Source of the DNA: CAYLQA01 sp964385695
GTDB taxonomy: Bacteria; Desulfobacterota; Desulfobulbia; Desulfobulbales; Desulfurivibrionaceae
DNA: 27,464 nucleotides
NCBI GenBank assembly: GCA_964385695.1
Contig: CAYLQA010000044.1
Coordinates: 1-27,464 of the forward strand
Reading direction: 5' to 3'
The notes below the pieces were generated by a model. The model was not told where the DNA came from. It worked only from the letters and a program-made list of their open reading frames with translations, and did not search any database. Numbering within the stretch: position 1 is the stretch's first letter; the number at the start of each line of letters is the position of its first letter. Shown here piece by piece: positions 1 through 6,567 of this stretch. A program made the position numbers and the translations under genes.

Positions 1-90
1 GGCAAAACACCATGGAAAGAGAACGAATGAACCGCATCACAATATCTCACCTAACATATCCAAGCCCGGCTCTGACCATCGTGCATGAAA

Positions 91-119
91 AGCACCCAGA
101 ATGAACAACTATTCATTTG
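91..119. repeat. 29-bp direct repeat, copy 1, containing AATGAA-N6-TTCATT
   Basis: The copy matches 193-221 at 26 of 29 positions. Its core is an inverted repeat, AATGAA (100-105) and TTCATT (112-117) separated by 6 nt, the form expected of a dimeric repressor site. A lone half-site AATGAA also occurs at 26-31. The regulator is unknown. Confidence 0.6.
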
Positions 120-192
120 ACGCAAAAACAGCCCTCTGATTTTTTTTCATTGCATACAATTTTTTCTCGACTTTTCCCAGAACCAAACGTAG

Positions 193-221
193 AGCACCAA
201 GAATGAACCACCATTCATTTG
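193..221. repeat. 29-bp direct repeat, copy 2, containing AATGAA-N6-TTCATT
   Basis: Second copy, starting 102 bp after the first. The palindromic arms AATGAA (202-207) and TTCATT (214-219) are identical to copy 1, and differences fall outside the arms (one upstream, two in the 6-nt spacer). Conservation of arms over spacer is what an operator would show. Confidence 0.6.
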
Positions 222-350
222 TTTTGTTTAGACAAGGCCAGCAATAAACCCATCACAATATAAAGTATGAACCAACTCCCTGGAAAAGCGGAAGCAAAAT
301 CCCATCAAAACTTTGAATGCAGCAATTATCCGACCTGATTCCATCGAGTA

Positions 351-393
351 GGGGAGGTTGCCTTTCCCTTTTGCATATAACGGCAACCTCCCC
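351..393. repeat. Perfect 12-bp inverted repeat (hairpin)
   Basis: GGGGAGGTTGCC at 351-362 is followed by its exact complement GGCAACCTCCCC at 382-393 with a 19-nt loop. There is no T-tract on either side, so it is not a standard Rho-independent terminator. It lies about 125 bp upstream of the gene at 519. Confidence 0.55.
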
Positions 394-468
394 GCCTCCC
401 CCAAGTATAAAATCCAACGTTTTTCTAAGACTTTACCAAGCCATATACACTGTGATAATGTGAGGTGT

Positions 469-480
469 GTCACGCGTGAC
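469..480. promoter_or_regulatory. 12-bp palindrome GTCACGCGTGAC
   Basis: A perfect palindrome 38 bp upstream of the GTG start at 519. It could be an operator for that gene; no matching regulator is in the window, so the role is inference. Confidence 0.3.
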
Positions 481-518
481 GGTGCAGCTTTTTCTTAAAC
501 CCATATCCGGGGTTTATT

Positions 519-1256
519 GTGGATATCCAAAAGATCCTTGCATACGAAATCAAAAAGGAAATAGCAGATCGCTATTTTGGTTTCCGCAAGCTCATCGAGG
601 AAGACAAGCTCGACTTTGCCCAAAAGGTAAAGCGGCAATCCTTTATCCTGGAAAAACGCATCAGCTTCGACCTCATCCGCATCTACGTACTGTTAAAAGA
701 TGACAGCCTGATCCACGAGTTCCTCAAGCTGACCGGCATTGAGGGCGATCTTTTTTATGACCCGCACCTGACCACCTCGCCCAACATCCGCGAGCGTGTC
801 TTTGAAGGCCTGCACATCCACGGCATCACCCAAAACGGCCGCTTTAAGAACCTGTTTTTTGACTGCTACGAGCGACTGGGTGAACATGTGAATATGTATC
901 GGGAGAAAATTGAAGAACTGCGAGAAGAGCAGGAGTTTATCAACGAAGAGATAGAGGCCTTCTACCAACAAAATGACCTCGGCACCATCATGGGATTTTT
1001 AAAAAAACTGGCCAGCACAGAGGCGCGCGGTGTTCTACAGGGCGGCATGGAATCAGGCATGACCGCTGATCTTGAAAAAAAACTACAGATAGAGCCGCAA
1101 CTGCCCATCGAGCATTACCTACCCATCCTTCCCCCACTGCCGGAGATTCAAACAATCCGCTTTGAACTCCAACAGTTGGTCGACCACGCCCTGGATCTGC
1201 AGGATGATGAATTTATGGAAGACTTCATCGACCGCGCAGCTTGGGTGCTGCGCTAA
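519..1256 (+). CDS. Conserved-type hypothetical protein, 245 aa, helical
   Basis: I do not recognise a named domain. The GTG at 519 is the only usable start, because an in-frame TAA lies at 495-497; a weak GGGG stretch sits 6-10 nt upstream. The protein is mostly alpha-helical and charged, with no signal peptide and no membrane segment, so it is probably cytoplasmic. A coiled-coil-like Glu-rich stretch lies around residues 125-150, and a Pro-rich stretch (PILPPLPEI) lies near 202-210. It stands alone and lies just outside the integrated element, so it is the host gene next to ssrA before integration. The even codon use and clean frame suggest a real gene. Function is unknown. Confidence 0.8.
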   Translation: MDIQKILAYEIKKEIADRYFGFRKLIEEDKLDFAQKVKRQSFILEKRISFDLIRIYVLLKDDSLIHEFLKLTGIEGDLFYDPHLTTSPNIRERVFEGLHIHGITQNGRFKNLFFDCYERLGEHVNMYREKIEELREEQEFINEEIEAFYQQNDLGTIMGFLKKLASTEARGVLQGGMESGMTADLEKKLQIEPQLPIEHYLPILPPLPEIQTIRFELQQLVDHALDLQDDEFMEDFIDRAAWVLR

Positions 1257-1330
1257 TTGTGATCAACGTGGAATAGAAAGGAAACTTCCAGGAAAACGGG
1301 ACAAACCGGCTTATGATATGGGAACCGAAA

Positions 1331-1359
1331 AGATGGTGGAGGCGGCGGGAGTTGAACCC
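1331..1359 (-). repeat. Left attachment site: displaced ssrA 3' fragment
   Basis: Identical over 29 bp to 7738-7766 and in the same orientation. It begins with AGATGGTGGAGG, the complement of the CCA end and acceptor strand of tmRNA, and runs into the T-arm. Identity stops at 1360, where the true gene continues GCGTCCG and this copy reads TCCGCTT. There is no tRNA or tmRNA body beyond it, so this is a fragment, not a gene. Confidence 0.88.
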
Positions 1360-1490
1360 TCCGCTTAGCCCATTTAAAGGCCAGCGAGAAGTTGTTGGGA
1401 AAAAAGAGGGAAAACAAGGGGTAAAATATGGATAAAAAAAACTTACAAAGGCTGCTTGGCTGAAAGCATATAACCGATCAAGTTAGATGA

Positions 1491-1997
1491 TTATTGAGGC
1501 TCTTGTGGCGGCTGTACCTCTTGTGGCGGCTGTTGATTGTCACTATGCTTGCGCCCGTAAATGAAAACAGAAACCAAACCAATCACTCCACCACCACCAA
1601 TAATACCGCCTGGCCACTGCGCACCATTTACTGCGGTATACGCTCCAGCAGCAATAGCAGTGACACCTATTATTAATCCAAAAACTTGCCCCAGCCTCGC
1701 TTCGGCAAACATTTTGTTTTGGAAAGAAATATCCGCAGAAATAGCTTGTGTATCCATGCCGTGGCGATGGGATGCTTCTGTTTCCGCCATCGAGACAATT
1801 CTTTCAGCAAGACCAGGGGTTATCTGGTCATACTCAGAGAGAATAGACGGCGGTGGGATGGGCCCACTAAACCCTGCCGTGGCAACATGCTGGATGATTT
1901 TCGATGCCGAGGAATCTTGTTCTAGAGGGAGGGGTTGTGATTGAACAAGCTGCTGCTTACCTTGTGCACTCTGCTTCTTTTTGCTTTTTTTGCTCAT
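1491..1997 (-). CDS. DUF2335 family membrane protein, 168 aa
   Basis: Residues 45-80 carry the DUF2335 signature: a GPIPPPSIL block, then YDQITPGLAERIVSMAE and a conserved HRHG. Two membrane segments follow at about 103-123 and 130-147. The N-terminus is basic and Gln-rich, and the C-terminal tail repeats a PPQE unit, encoded by a 16-bp tandem duplication near 1497-1530. The family is common in prophages and islands, and its function is not established. The start codon lies inside the upstream small gene (41-bp overlap), which points to translational coupling and a shared transcript from the promoter at 2265-2293. The gene is cargo of the ssrA-integrated element. Confidence 0.85.
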   Translation of the reverse strand: MSKKSKKKQSAQGKQQLVQSQPLPLEQDSSASKIIQHVATAGFSGPIPPPSILSEYDQITPGLAERIVSMAETEASHRHGMDTQAISADISFQNKMFAEARLGQVFGLIIGVTAIAAGAYTAVNGAQWPGGIIGGGGVIGLVSVFIYGRKHSDNQQPPQEVQPPQEPQ

Positions 1998-2163
1998 AAA
2001 TTATTACATTCAAGAGGTCATTACCTACCTGCCTGAAATCATTCTCAATTGCTTCATAGTCAGATGAGAATGGCTTATACAGCTTCTTTTTTCTTTTTGG
2101 GGTTTCAGGAAATACATTCATAATTGACCCTGCCCCCAATAGCATATTTTGAAAAAAAGACAT
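1957..2163 (-). CDS. Small basic protein, 68 aa, coupled to the DUF2335 gene
   Basis: I chose the ATG at 2163 because GAGGAAC lies 5 nt upstream; the frame is open 11 codons further but without a ribosome site. The protein starts with a hydrophobic stretch (MSFFQNMLLGAGSIM). A basic patch PKRKKK and an acidic helix follow. It overlaps the DUF2335 start by 41 bp, so the two are probably made together. I recognise no family. It could be a partner or regulator of the DUF2335 membrane protein, which is inference from the overlap only. Confidence 0.65.
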   Translation of the reverse strand: MSFFQNMLLGAGSIMNVFPETPKRKKKLYKPFSSDYEAIENDFRQVGNDLLNVIIYEQKKQKEAECTR

Positions 2164-2264
2164 AATAAGTTCCTCATTAAAAAAAAATCGGAACAATCTA
2201 GTGAAACTTAAGTAATTATCCCAAAAAAAGCCAATACCACAATCAAGCTATAAGCTCCTAATAA

Positions 2265-2293
2265 ATTCTATTGATTTTGTCAAGCAATGTCAA
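2265..2293 (-). promoter_or_regulatory. Sigma70-type promoter for the small gene / DUF2335 pair
   Basis: Read on the minus strand, TTGACA (2288-2293) is followed by a 17-nt spacer and TAGAAT (2265-2270). The -35 is a full match and the -10 matches 5 of 6. It leaves a leader of about 95 nt before the ATG at 2163. A second TTGACA overlaps the spacer at 2278-2283. Confidence 0.6.
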
Positions 2294-2434
2294 ATCTAGA
2301 ACTTATGCCAGGTTTGCCCACCTAGCATTATGCAATGCCACAACTTACAAGAAACACCCATTGCCCTGGTAGGAGCGAATCGTAGCGAAGCGGAGAACGC
2401 ACCGCACCAGGTTACAAGCCGAGCTTGCGGAGGC

Positions 2435-2497
2435 GCGTAGGGGAGAGGTAAGGTTTTCCATTGCGCAGCAAGGAATTTCCTTGCCGCTACCCTACGC
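2435..2497. repeat. Nested inverted repeats
   Basis: The outer arms GCGTAGGG (2435-2442) and CCCTACGC (2490-2497) are exact complements. Inside them, GCAAGGAATTTCCTTGC (2468-2484) is a perfect 8-bp palindrome around one base. Together they could extrude a cruciform or fold as RNA. Confidence 0.55.
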
Positions 2498-2570
2498 TTA
2501 TCAGCCATGCACGGCATCGATTTAACCTGCCTAACCTGCTTCGCTCGATTTCACAAAGTGGAGGCATGTT

Positions 2571-2789
2571 ATGTTTGTGAGCGGGGAAAACATGGACTCC
2601 GCGAATCAATCAGAACAGGCCGGAACGGCATTCCAGCTTCGTACGGCTTTACCACGTGAGGCTCCACCGGTAGACCAGATTCCTGCGAGAGTGGCCAAGG
2701 CGGGAGGCCGCATGCCGGACGACTCTGGCCGCGTTGGGCAAGGATGGAGAGCCAGGCTTGAGCGGCATAATTTCCCCTGGGCTTGTTAA
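2571..2789 (+). CDS. Possible small protein, 72 aa, uncertain
   Basis: The ATG at 2571 has GGAGG at 2560-2564 with a 6-nt spacer, which is the main support. The product is polar, rich in Arg, Ala, Pro and Gly, has no membrane segment, and matches no family I know. It lies within a GC-rich structured stretch and runs opposite to its neighbours, so it may be chance translation of an RNA or repeat. Confidence 0.25.
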   Translation: MFVSGENMDSANQSEQAGTAFQLRTALPREAPPVDQIPARVAKAGGRMPDDSGRVGQGWRARLERHNFPWAC

Positions 2790-2879
2790 AGGCTCAAATC
2801 TCGGCAAGGACCATATTGGTGCCCACTCCTTCCCGCTTGGGGCTACTCGCCCTCGCGAGGAAATTTCAGAATAGTTCGT

Positions 2880-3632
2880 TCAATCGCACAAAGCTATTGA
2901 GTGATCTTCCCCTTCACTATCCTCTTGGCGTACGCTTAAAAAATTAATCCCAAGTTTTCTTTTTAGAGAAATCAAATCATAGGTACAGACCAATGAGCTC
3001 CATTTTTTTGTCAGCTCAAGGTTTTTTTCTCTTGAATTCGTATCACTGGATAAGTCAAAGGATGAGTCAACCCTTAGCCTTGCCACATAACTATTTTCTA
3101 TAGTTTTAAAAATATCCACAAACTCTATATGCTCATTAGCACGAGAAAATTTAACAAATTCATTTCTGAGTATACTGAGTCTTCTATCTTTTTTTTCATT
3201 TGTTTTCTTACTTGTATCGAGGTTTCCTATAACTAAAAAAAGAAGAATTATTACCCCAAAAATACCGAGGCACCCTAAACGTTTTTTGGTTGCCCCCCCG
3301 CAGTTTGGGCATTTGTCAGCATTGGTTGAAATTTCCTTTCCGCAATCTTTACATGCCTTTAATCCCTTATTTTGTTCTTGTTCTCCCACCACCTGGGAGC
3401 TGATCCCCAATGGCCCGCAAGAAACCTCCTTTGTGATTGTTGCTGAGTTTCTGGTAATGACAATAGTGATGCTTTTTTTCTCGCTTGAGTTGGCGAGTTT
3501 TATAGCGGAGGTTAGATCTGTGTTTGATGTGATAGGGGTACCATTATAGCTTATAAGAAAGTCACCTTTTTCTAGGCCAGCCTTCTCTGCATTGCCCTGT
3601 TCTTTTGTGGCTGTAATTTGCAATCGGCGCAT
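2880..3632 (-). CDS. PDZ - zinc ribbon - single-TM protein, 250 aa
   Basis: Counting from the ATG at 3632, residues 2-78 form a PDZ-like domain: the AEKAGLEKGDFLISYNGTPI stretch is the usual ligand-groove and G-D-x-I/L core. Cys94, Cys97, Cys108 and Cys111 then form a CxxC-x10-CxxC zinc ribbon. One membrane helix spans about 119-137, after a KKR stop. The last 110 residues, charged and with two further Cys, are unrecognised. By the positive-inside rule the PDZ and ribbon should be cytoplasmic and the C-terminal part outside, which is odd for a PDZ protein. A GTG at 3695 in the same frame is an alternative start but would overlap the lipoprotein gene. It lies 37 bp downstream of that gene and is probably co-transcribed with it. 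Function is unknown. Confidence 0.75.
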   Translation of the reverse strand: MRRLQITATKEQGNAEKAGLEKGDFLISYNGTPITSNTDLTSAIKLANSSEKKSITIVITRNSATITKEVSCGPLGISSQVVGEQEQNKGLKACKDCGKEISTNADKCPNCGGATKKRLGCLGIFGVIILLFLVIGNLDTSKKTNEKKDRRLSILRNEFVKFSRANEHIEFVDIFKTIENSYVARLRVDSSFDLSSDTNSREKNLELTKKWSSLVCTYDLISLKRKLGINFLSVRQEDSEGEDHSIALCD

Positions 3633-3669
3633 GTGGATTCTTTTTTTTGATTGATATTTTTTATATACA

Positions 3670-4134
3670 CTATGGATAGCAAGTGGTTGTGCCACTTAAC
3701 CATAATGGAATGGTTCTGTGGGTTAGGTAAACTAACTCAGGTGTTGTACCTTTCGTGGTTATCGTGGAACCAGTCGGTGTCGGGAATATTGTTACGGTCC
3801 TGGCCGTAGCGGTACTCTCAGCGGGTTGTGCGCCCGTAAGCCCTACATAGTAAACTTCTATGGTGCCTGTCTGGTTTGACGAATCAAGGACTGCTTGTAC
3901 CTCTTGGCCGTTACCCAATAAGCCCACCCCCCGATAGCAAGCGCGCATTTGTTTGGCAATAATTTTAAATGCATCACCATAAGACGTATCGCTTTCCTGG
4001 GTAAAAACTCTTTTGTTCTCCTGACCGGGTGGCATTTTTACTGTAGCGCACCCACAAAAAATGACAGAAGTTGCAAGAAGCAACAGGGATACAAGGGGTA
4101 GTGTTTTAGGGTTTCTTGGTAATTGGTAAGTCAT
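3670..4134 (-). CDS. Putative lipoprotein, 154 aa
   Basis: The N-terminus has basic residues, a hydrophobic run (about 12-26) and a lipobox-like FCGC, giving lipidated Cys29; Phe at -3 is not the preferred residue, so the call is probable rather than certain. The mature part has a short helix region with MRACYR near residues 62-68, then a Thr/Ser-rich beta-like region. AGGA lies about 9 nt before the ATG. The gene is first in a leftward pair with the PDZ-zinc ribbon protein and diverges from the RHH gene. It should sit in the periplasm on a membrane, possibly meeting the outside domain of its neighbour. I do not know the family. Confidence 0.75.
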   Translation of the reverse strand: MTYQLPRNPKTLPLVSLLLLATSVIFCGCATVKMPPGQENKRVFTQESDTSYGDAFKIIAKQMRACYRGVGLLGNGQEVQAVLDSSNQTGTIEVYYVGLTGAQPAESTATARTVTIFPTPTGSTITTKGTTPELVYLTHRTIPLWLSGTTTCYP

Positions 4135-4343
4135 AAAGAAATTTCCTTTTTTTATGCTTCAAACGCCTATATAGCTAGCCAGTTCCCCTAAAAGATACAG
4201 TAACAACATTGTATTTCCAATACTGAAAAAATACGAGGCAGGAGGGTACGCGACATGGCAAGATGCCGGAGAACTCTAAATTGCGCTGGTACAATTTTCG
4301 GGGAGGGTTACACCTGCATCCCACTCGCCTATCAAAAAAGAGC

Positions 4344-4373
4344 TTGACACTAACGACAGAAGCAAACCATAGT
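4344..4373 (+). promoter_or_regulatory. Candidate promoter for the RHH-rep operon
   Basis: TTGACA (4344-4349) is followed by an 18-nt spacer and CATAGT (4368-4373), 4 of 6 to the -10 consensus. The ATG of the RHH gene is 30 nt downstream. The gap 4135-4402 also has to hold the leftward promoter for the lipoprotein gene; a weak TTGGAA / TATCTT pair on the minus strand near 4190-4220 is possible. Confidence 0.5.
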
Positions 4374-4402
4374 GGTTTTAAAAAAATGACTCGGGTTTTC
4401 AC

Positions 4403-4894
4403 ATGACAAAGAAAAGTGTTCAAATATCCGTGACAGTCGACAGCAAAGTTAATGTATTGCTGGAAAAATATAGCCAGGAATTTGACCTGACAAAGTCCAG
4501 ATTTGCCAGAAACTTAATTTACGTTTCTCTCGACAGTTTCAAACTTTTTAAAGCAACGGGCTTAGCCCTTGCTGGCAAAAAATTTAGAAATTTATGCGAA
4601 GCGTATATCAGCCACGACGGCATTAGAGAGTTTATCACCAGTACTAAAGATAAAGAGCCCGTTACATTCAGTGTCGTTGTAGATGAGCAAGCCAACGAAT
4701 TGATTAAAAGATATGCTGACTATATGGAGCTTCCTAAAAAAGTCTTTGTCAGAAATCTCATTTATGTTGGCCTTGAGGAGTTTCAAATTTTGAAAGTTGC
4801 TGGATTTGTCAAGCTAGTCAAACTTGCAGAAGGTTTTAAAAATTTTATTAAGAAGTACAAGGACGATGACCTAGAAGAAGAAAACCGTAGTTAG
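4403..4894 (+). CDS. Tandem ribbon-helix-helix (CopG/Arc-like) protein, 163 aa
   Basis: Two copies of one module lie in a single chain, residues about 6-52 and 87-133, offset by 81. Each starts with a short beta strand of alternating V/I/S, then a helix with an E/I-K-Y core, then a second helix ending in the shared R-N-L-I-Y-V tract (36-41 and 117-122). Spacing and pattern fit the RHH fold, which normally binds DNA as a dimer; here one chain could supply both halves. Known RHH proteins such as CopG of pMV158 repress the rep operon, and this gene sits directly before rep, so copy-control repressor is the likely role. The ribosome site is weak. A six-codon frame starting at 4386 ends in an ATGA overlap with this start. 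Confidence 0.75.
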   Translation: MTKKSVQISVTVDSKVNVLLEKYSQEFDLTKSRFARNLIYVSLDSFKLFKATGLALAGKKFRNLCEAYISHDGIREFITSTKDKEPVTFSVVVDEQANELIKRYADYMELPKKVFVRNLIYVGLEEFQILKVAGFVKLVKLAEGFKNFIKKYKDDDLEEENRS

Positions 4895-4897
4895 CAC

Positions 4898-4950
4898 AAA
4901 AAAAGCCCACTGGGTGGATTCTCCGACCAAAGATCCTCCATCCAGCAGGC
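4898..4950 (-). terminator. Rho-independent terminator reading left, before rep
   Basis: On the minus strand, a 14-bp stem (arms 4937-4950 and 4905-4918, 18-nt loop) is followed directly by seven T (4898-4904). Thirteen positions pair, two as G-U; the same two pairs would be C/A mismatches on the plus strand, so selection appears to be on the minus-strand RNA. No leftward gene ends here, so the transcript must start inside rep. Confidence 0.6.
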
Positions 4951-4982
4951 CCCACACACACCTTAGGAGGTGCATGTATGCC
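4898..4982 (-). ncRNA. Candidate antisense RNA to the rep ribosome site
   Basis: A minus-strand promoter-like pair (TTGACA 5010-5015, 16-nt spacer, TGTAAG 4988-4993) would start an RNA near 4982 ending at the hairpin and T-tract at 4898. About 85 nt long, it would cover the rep ribosome site AGGAGGT (4965-4971) and the start codon. The layout matches the RNAII of pMV158, which lies between copG and repB. The -10 is weak, so this is a hypothesis. Confidence 0.35.
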
Positions 4983-5883
4983 CACAACTTACAGTGGAGG
5001 CGTGCCTTCTGTCAATGTCCATGACGGAAGCATACCCAAATGCCGTATTACCATTTTCAATGGCTATTCAGAGTTTAAAGACCGTCAATTATTAGGATGT
5101 TTGCCCCGAGTTGGCGGTGGACCTCGTAGTTCCATAAAGGTTTTTTCAGCCCGAGCAAGAAAGCTCATGTTGAAACGGCTTTTCAGCCTTTCAACCTACC
5201 CTTCTCTCTTTATCACCCTCACCTACCCACGCATCTATCCTGCCGATAGCGAAGAATGGAAAAGGCACCTTGATAACTTTTTCAGGTCACTACGGCGGGA
5301 GTTCCCTGAGTCATGGTTTTTTTGGAAACTTGAGCCTCAAAAACGAGGTGCGCCACACTTTCACCTCTTAGGGGAGTTAGGCCCAGAAGTTAACATTCAC
5401 CTTCTTCGTACCTATATCAGCCACCTCTGGTTCAGAGTTTGCGGCACGGGTGACCCCAAACACCTCCGAGCAGGTACCCAAGTCGATTTGATTAATGATT
5501 CGGAGGGGAAAATGCGTGCCTATGTCTGCAAGTATGTCGGGAAAGCGGAAACCGGAGTTAATTATGCAGACTGGGAACGCCCTGGGCAATTTTGGGGCGT
5601 ACGAGGTCGGAAAAACTTACCTCCGGCTTTAGCCAACATTCTTGAGTTGCCGGAGTATGAATTTGCCCGTGTCAAACGCCTGCTTAGGCGGTGGTTAAAA
5701 AGATTATCCCCGTCATCTCGCTCTTACGCCAACAGAATGAAGGCAATCCCGTCCTTTCACCTTCTGGCACCACATCACGTTATTTGCAAGCTTGTCGAGT
5801 TTGTAACCAGCCTCACCTTACCTCCCCCTACCCTTCCGACACCGGAACAAGTCAAGGGCACACCTCAGCCAATATTCAACTAA
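4978..5883 (+). CDS. HUH rolling-circle replication initiator (Rep), 301 aa
   Basis: Rep nicks one strand at the origin and stays linked through tyrosine, starting rolling-circle replication. Motif 1 is FITLTY (78-83), motif 2 is HFH at 127-129 within GAPHFHLL, and motif 3 is AYVCKYVGK with Tyr182, Tyr186, Lys185 and Lys189. This is the pattern of the Rep family shared by inovirus/microvirus initiators and rolling-circle plasmids (REP_ORF2-G2P type). AGGAGGT at 4965-4971 fixes the ATG. The C-terminal third (about 235-301) is basic, then Pro-rich, and less conserved. It is the first gene of a four-gene run ending in the integrase. No capsid or Zot gene accompanies it, so it more likely serves a replicating plasmid-like form than a complete phage. 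Confidence 0.88.
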   Translation: MPTTYSGGVPSVNVHDGSIPKCRITIFNGYSEFKDRQLLGCLPRVGGGPRSSIKVFSARARKLMLKRLFSLSTYPSLFITLTYPRIYPADSEEWKRHLDNFFRSLRREFPESWFFWKLEPQKRGAPHFHLLGELGPEVNIHLLRTYISHLWFRVCGTGDPKHLRAGTQVDLINDSEGKMRAYVCKYVGKAETGVNYADWERPGQFWGVRGRKNLPPALANILELPEYEFARVKRLLRRWLKRLSPSSRSYANRMKAIPSFHLLAPHHVICKLVEFVTSLTLPPPTLPTPEQVKGTPQPIFN

Positions 5884-5894
5884 GGGGAAAAATC

Positions 5895-6167
5895 GTGAGC
5901 GTATACTTTAAAGCCAAAAATATTCAAACCGGCAACCTAATAGACCTTCTCTACCCACAAGACAGCTTGGAAGATATAGAGCTGATGTCATCTAGCGATA
6001 TTCTTGCCTGCCTCAGGTGCGGCAGGACTGTAACAGTCCAGCATCTTCAAAAGAACATTTGGGGATTCACCCATAAAGATGAAGGAACCATTTGCACCAC
6101 AACGCCAGATGAACTTGAGGCTATCGAAACTGACTACCTAAATCCCGACAACAACGAAGACATCTGA
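5895..6167 (+). CDS. Small protein with one CxxC pair, 90 aa
   Basis: The GTG at 5895 is preceded by AAGGGG at 5882-5888 and lies 11 bp after the rep stop, so I prefer it to any upstream start in the same frame, which would run inside rep. The chain has CLRCGRT in the middle (about residues 39-45), one further Cys near 64, and an acidic C-terminus. The CxxC may be half of a metal site, perhaps completed in a dimer. I recognise no family. Its position between rep and the integrase suggests a replication or excision accessory role, which is inference. Confidence 0.65.
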   Translation: MSVYFKAKNIQTGNLIDLLYPQDSLEDIELMSSSDILACLRCGRTVTVQHLQKNIWGFTHKDEGTICTTTPDELEAIETDYLNPDNNEDI

Positions 6168-6183
6168 TTGAGAGGGGGAAAAT

Positions 6184-6492
6184 ATGAAATATTATATGTG
6201 GTGTCCCGAGTGTAAGACCGCTTCTTGCTGGTCAATAAATGGAAGTGACGAAGAGCATGCCGAGTATGCATGCCAGTGTGACGTTAGGCAGGTTGGTTGG
6301 GAAACTATTCGTACTTTTTTCAAGGGTGCCCCTCCGTATCCCCAAAAAAACGTCATTTATGACTACTCAAAAATCGACATTGAACTGGACCCTCTCATCA
6401 TCAAAGTCCTCTGCGAAGCGGACATGGTGATAGGGGAACATTATTACAACGGCGACCCGTCAGCAGACATTTTAGCGACAATCCCTTTCTAG
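6184..6492 (+). CDS. Small zinc ribbon-like protein, 102 aa
   Basis: GAGGGGG lies about 5 nt before the ATG. The N-terminus has CPECKTASC (residues 7-15) and then CQC (30-32), enough Cys for a zinc ribbon or knuckle. The rest is a mix of aromatic and acidic residues with no membrane segment. It starts 16 bp after the preceding small Cys gene and shares its operon. The two small proteins may be related in role, since both put a Cys cluster in a chain of about 100 residues. No family is recognised. Confidence 0.7.
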   Translation: MKYYMWCPECKTASCWSINGSDEEHAEYACQCDVRQVGWETIRTFFKGAPPYPQKNVIYDYSKIDIELDPLIIKVLCEADMVIGEHYYNGDPSADILATIPF

Positions 6493-6567
6493 CCCTCAAC
6501 GTCGATGCACGCTCTCTGTTTGACAAATAATATATCCCATCCTAATATCGGGCCAGGAGGTCTATGT

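Larger units (their letters stand above)
1..518. other. Intergenic region with repeated palindromes, no gene seen
   Basis: I find no convincing coding frame here; the minus-strand frame over 228-473 has no recognisable protein character. The stretch is AT-rich and holds two copies of a 29-bp repeat, a 12-bp perfect inverted repeat and a 12-bp palindrome, listed separately. This looks like a regulatory region for a gene lying to the left of the window, for the gene at 519, or for both. Confidence 0.5.
2294..2879. other. GC-rich, hairpin-containing stretch with little coding content
   Basis: This stretch is clearly more GC-rich than the AT-rich element genes on both sides. It contains nested inverted repeats at 2435-2497, several short GC stems (for example GGCC pairs near 2697-2730) and a small palindrome CTCGCGAG near 2854. 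Part of it (2375-2405, complement) resembles the GGTGCGTT...GCTTCGCT style of dispersed intergenic repeats. One short frame (2571-2789) has a good ribosome site and is listed separately. The stretch could be a replication or packaging origin, a structured RNA or a degenerate dispersed repeat; I cannot separate these by eye. Confidence 0.4.

Noticed and set aside
1331..1370. A tRNA or second tmRNA gene
   Set aside because: Only the 3' acceptor and part of the T-arm are present; sequence beyond 1359 does not fold as a tRNA.
4386..4406. Six-codon leader peptide coupled to the RHH gene
   Set aside because: It has no ribosome site; the ATGA overlap alone can be chance.
5691..5894. Upstream extension of the small Cys protein
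   Set aside because: It would overlap rep by about 190 bp; the GTG at 5895 has a ribosome site directly after the rep stop.
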